Shown here: positions 6,203 through 6,427 of the stretch, one piece after another
How positions within the stretch are numbered: the stretch's first letter is position 1
Layout of the letters: each line of letters begins with the position of its first letter
Origin: Syntrophomonadaceae bacterium
GTDB lineage: Bacteria; Bacillota_D; Dethiobacteria; DTU022
Direction of reading: 5' to 3'
DNA: 6,427 bases
NCBI GenBank assembly: GCA_003564505.1
Contig: PXFD01000168.1
Coordinates: forward strand, 1 to 6,427
Translations under genes and position numbers: made by a program
Notes under the pieces: generated by a model
Databases searched by the model: none
What the model was told of the DNA's origin: nothing
The model's input: the letters and a program-made list of their open reading frames with translations, nothing else

Positions 6203-6250
6203 TTGCTGCTTGCTTTGCACCTATTTTTCCGATCCGAAAAAAAAGCAATA
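6201..6250 (+). repeat. AT-rich inverted repeat with competing arms
   Basis: Two 5' segments, TATTGCT (6201–6207) and TTGCTTT (6210–6216), can pair with overlapping 3' segments AGCAATA (6244–6250) and AAAGCAA (6242–6248). An inner TTTTTC (6224–6229) pairs with GAAAAA (6236–6241). Neither strand shows a T-tract after the hairpin, so a terminator role is uncertain. It may contribute to ending the mgtE transcript. Confidence 0.4.
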
Positions 6251-6283
6251 CCATTGTCCGCAGGCCGGCTTTGCTAAAAGCTA

Positions 6284-6394
6284 TCCTGTTAACGGAACAA
6301 GAATGTAAAGCGAGCTGCATGAAGTATCGCTGAAGCAAGGCCTGGAGCGCTCTACTTTAGCGCGCAACCTTCAGCGGGCGAATCGCTAACAGGA
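6284..6394. repeat. Nested inverted-repeat array, possible structured RNA or palindromic element
   Basis: Four pairings nest within 111 nt. TCCTGTTA (6284–6291) pairs with TAACAGGA (6387–6394). GCGA (6310–6313) pairs with TCGC (6383–6386), stacked on the first. CGCTGAAG (6328–6335) pairs with CTTCAGCG (6369–6376). GCGCT (6347–6351) pairs with AGCGC (6359–6363) around a 7-nt loop. No ORF with a credible start covers it on either strand. I do not recognise a riboswitch, tRNA, T-box or other named RNA. It could be a leader of a gene beyond the window, a non-coding RNA, or a dispersed palindromic repeat. The strand is undecided. Confidence 0.45.
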
Positions 6395-6427
6395 GAGAGA
6401 TAACCGGAATTTACAGAGCTATTATGT

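Noticed and set aside
6224..6244. Bidirectional intrinsic terminator (T5 and A8 around a short loop)
   Set aside because: The T and A runs are the stem arms themselves; no separate T-tract follows the hairpin on either strand.
6420..6425. TATTAT as a -10 promoter element at the window end
   Set aside because: No convincing -35 lies 16–18 nt upstream and the downstream sequence is not visible.

Overview
The window looks like chromosomal housekeeping DNA from a Gram-positive Firmicute, probably of class Clostridia. The evidence is the gene order (end of rel, dtd, hisS, aspS, 6S RNA gene), strong GGAGG-type ribosome binding sites, two TTG starts, and a cysteine-rich clostridial-type HisRS insertion. 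The same rel–dtd–hisS–aspS order, with a 6S RNA gene (bsrA) after aspS, is known in Bacillus subtilis. No mobile element, CRISPR array, rRNA or tRNA gene was seen.

Layout, all on the + strand. 1–869 is the C-terminal part of a Rel/SpoT-family (p)ppGpp enzyme, cut by the window edge. 916–1365 is dtd, D-aminoacyl-tRNA deacylase, starting at TTG. 1405–4503 is one uninterrupted 1032-codon frame encoding a complete histidyl-tRNA synthetase followed by a complete aspartyl-tRNA synthetase. 4504–4821 holds no protein gene but carries an extended -10 promoter, a 6S RNA gene with its own U-tract end, and a second extended -10 promoter for the next gene. 4822–6147 is mgtE, a magnesium channel/transporter, also starting at TTG. 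6148–6427 has no supportable ORF but contains three groups of perfect inverted repeats, including an interlocking pair and a nested 111-nt array that I cannot assign to a known family.

The first three genes are spaced 39–46 nt apart, which suggests one transcript serving stringent response, tRNA proofreading and tRNA charging. The 6S RNA reports and modulates RNA polymerase activity, so the segment groups growth-rate and translation functions. mgtE appears to be an independent unit with a very short leader and no Mg2+ riboswitch.

The most interesting points are the HisRS–AspRS fused frame and the unassigned structured DNA after mgtE. The fused frame keeps an apparently intact internal AspRS ribosome binding site and GTG start, and lies one base away from a normal HisRS stop. 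An AspRS His that matches non-discriminating enzymes also deserves a look. I see no clearly new protein system here.
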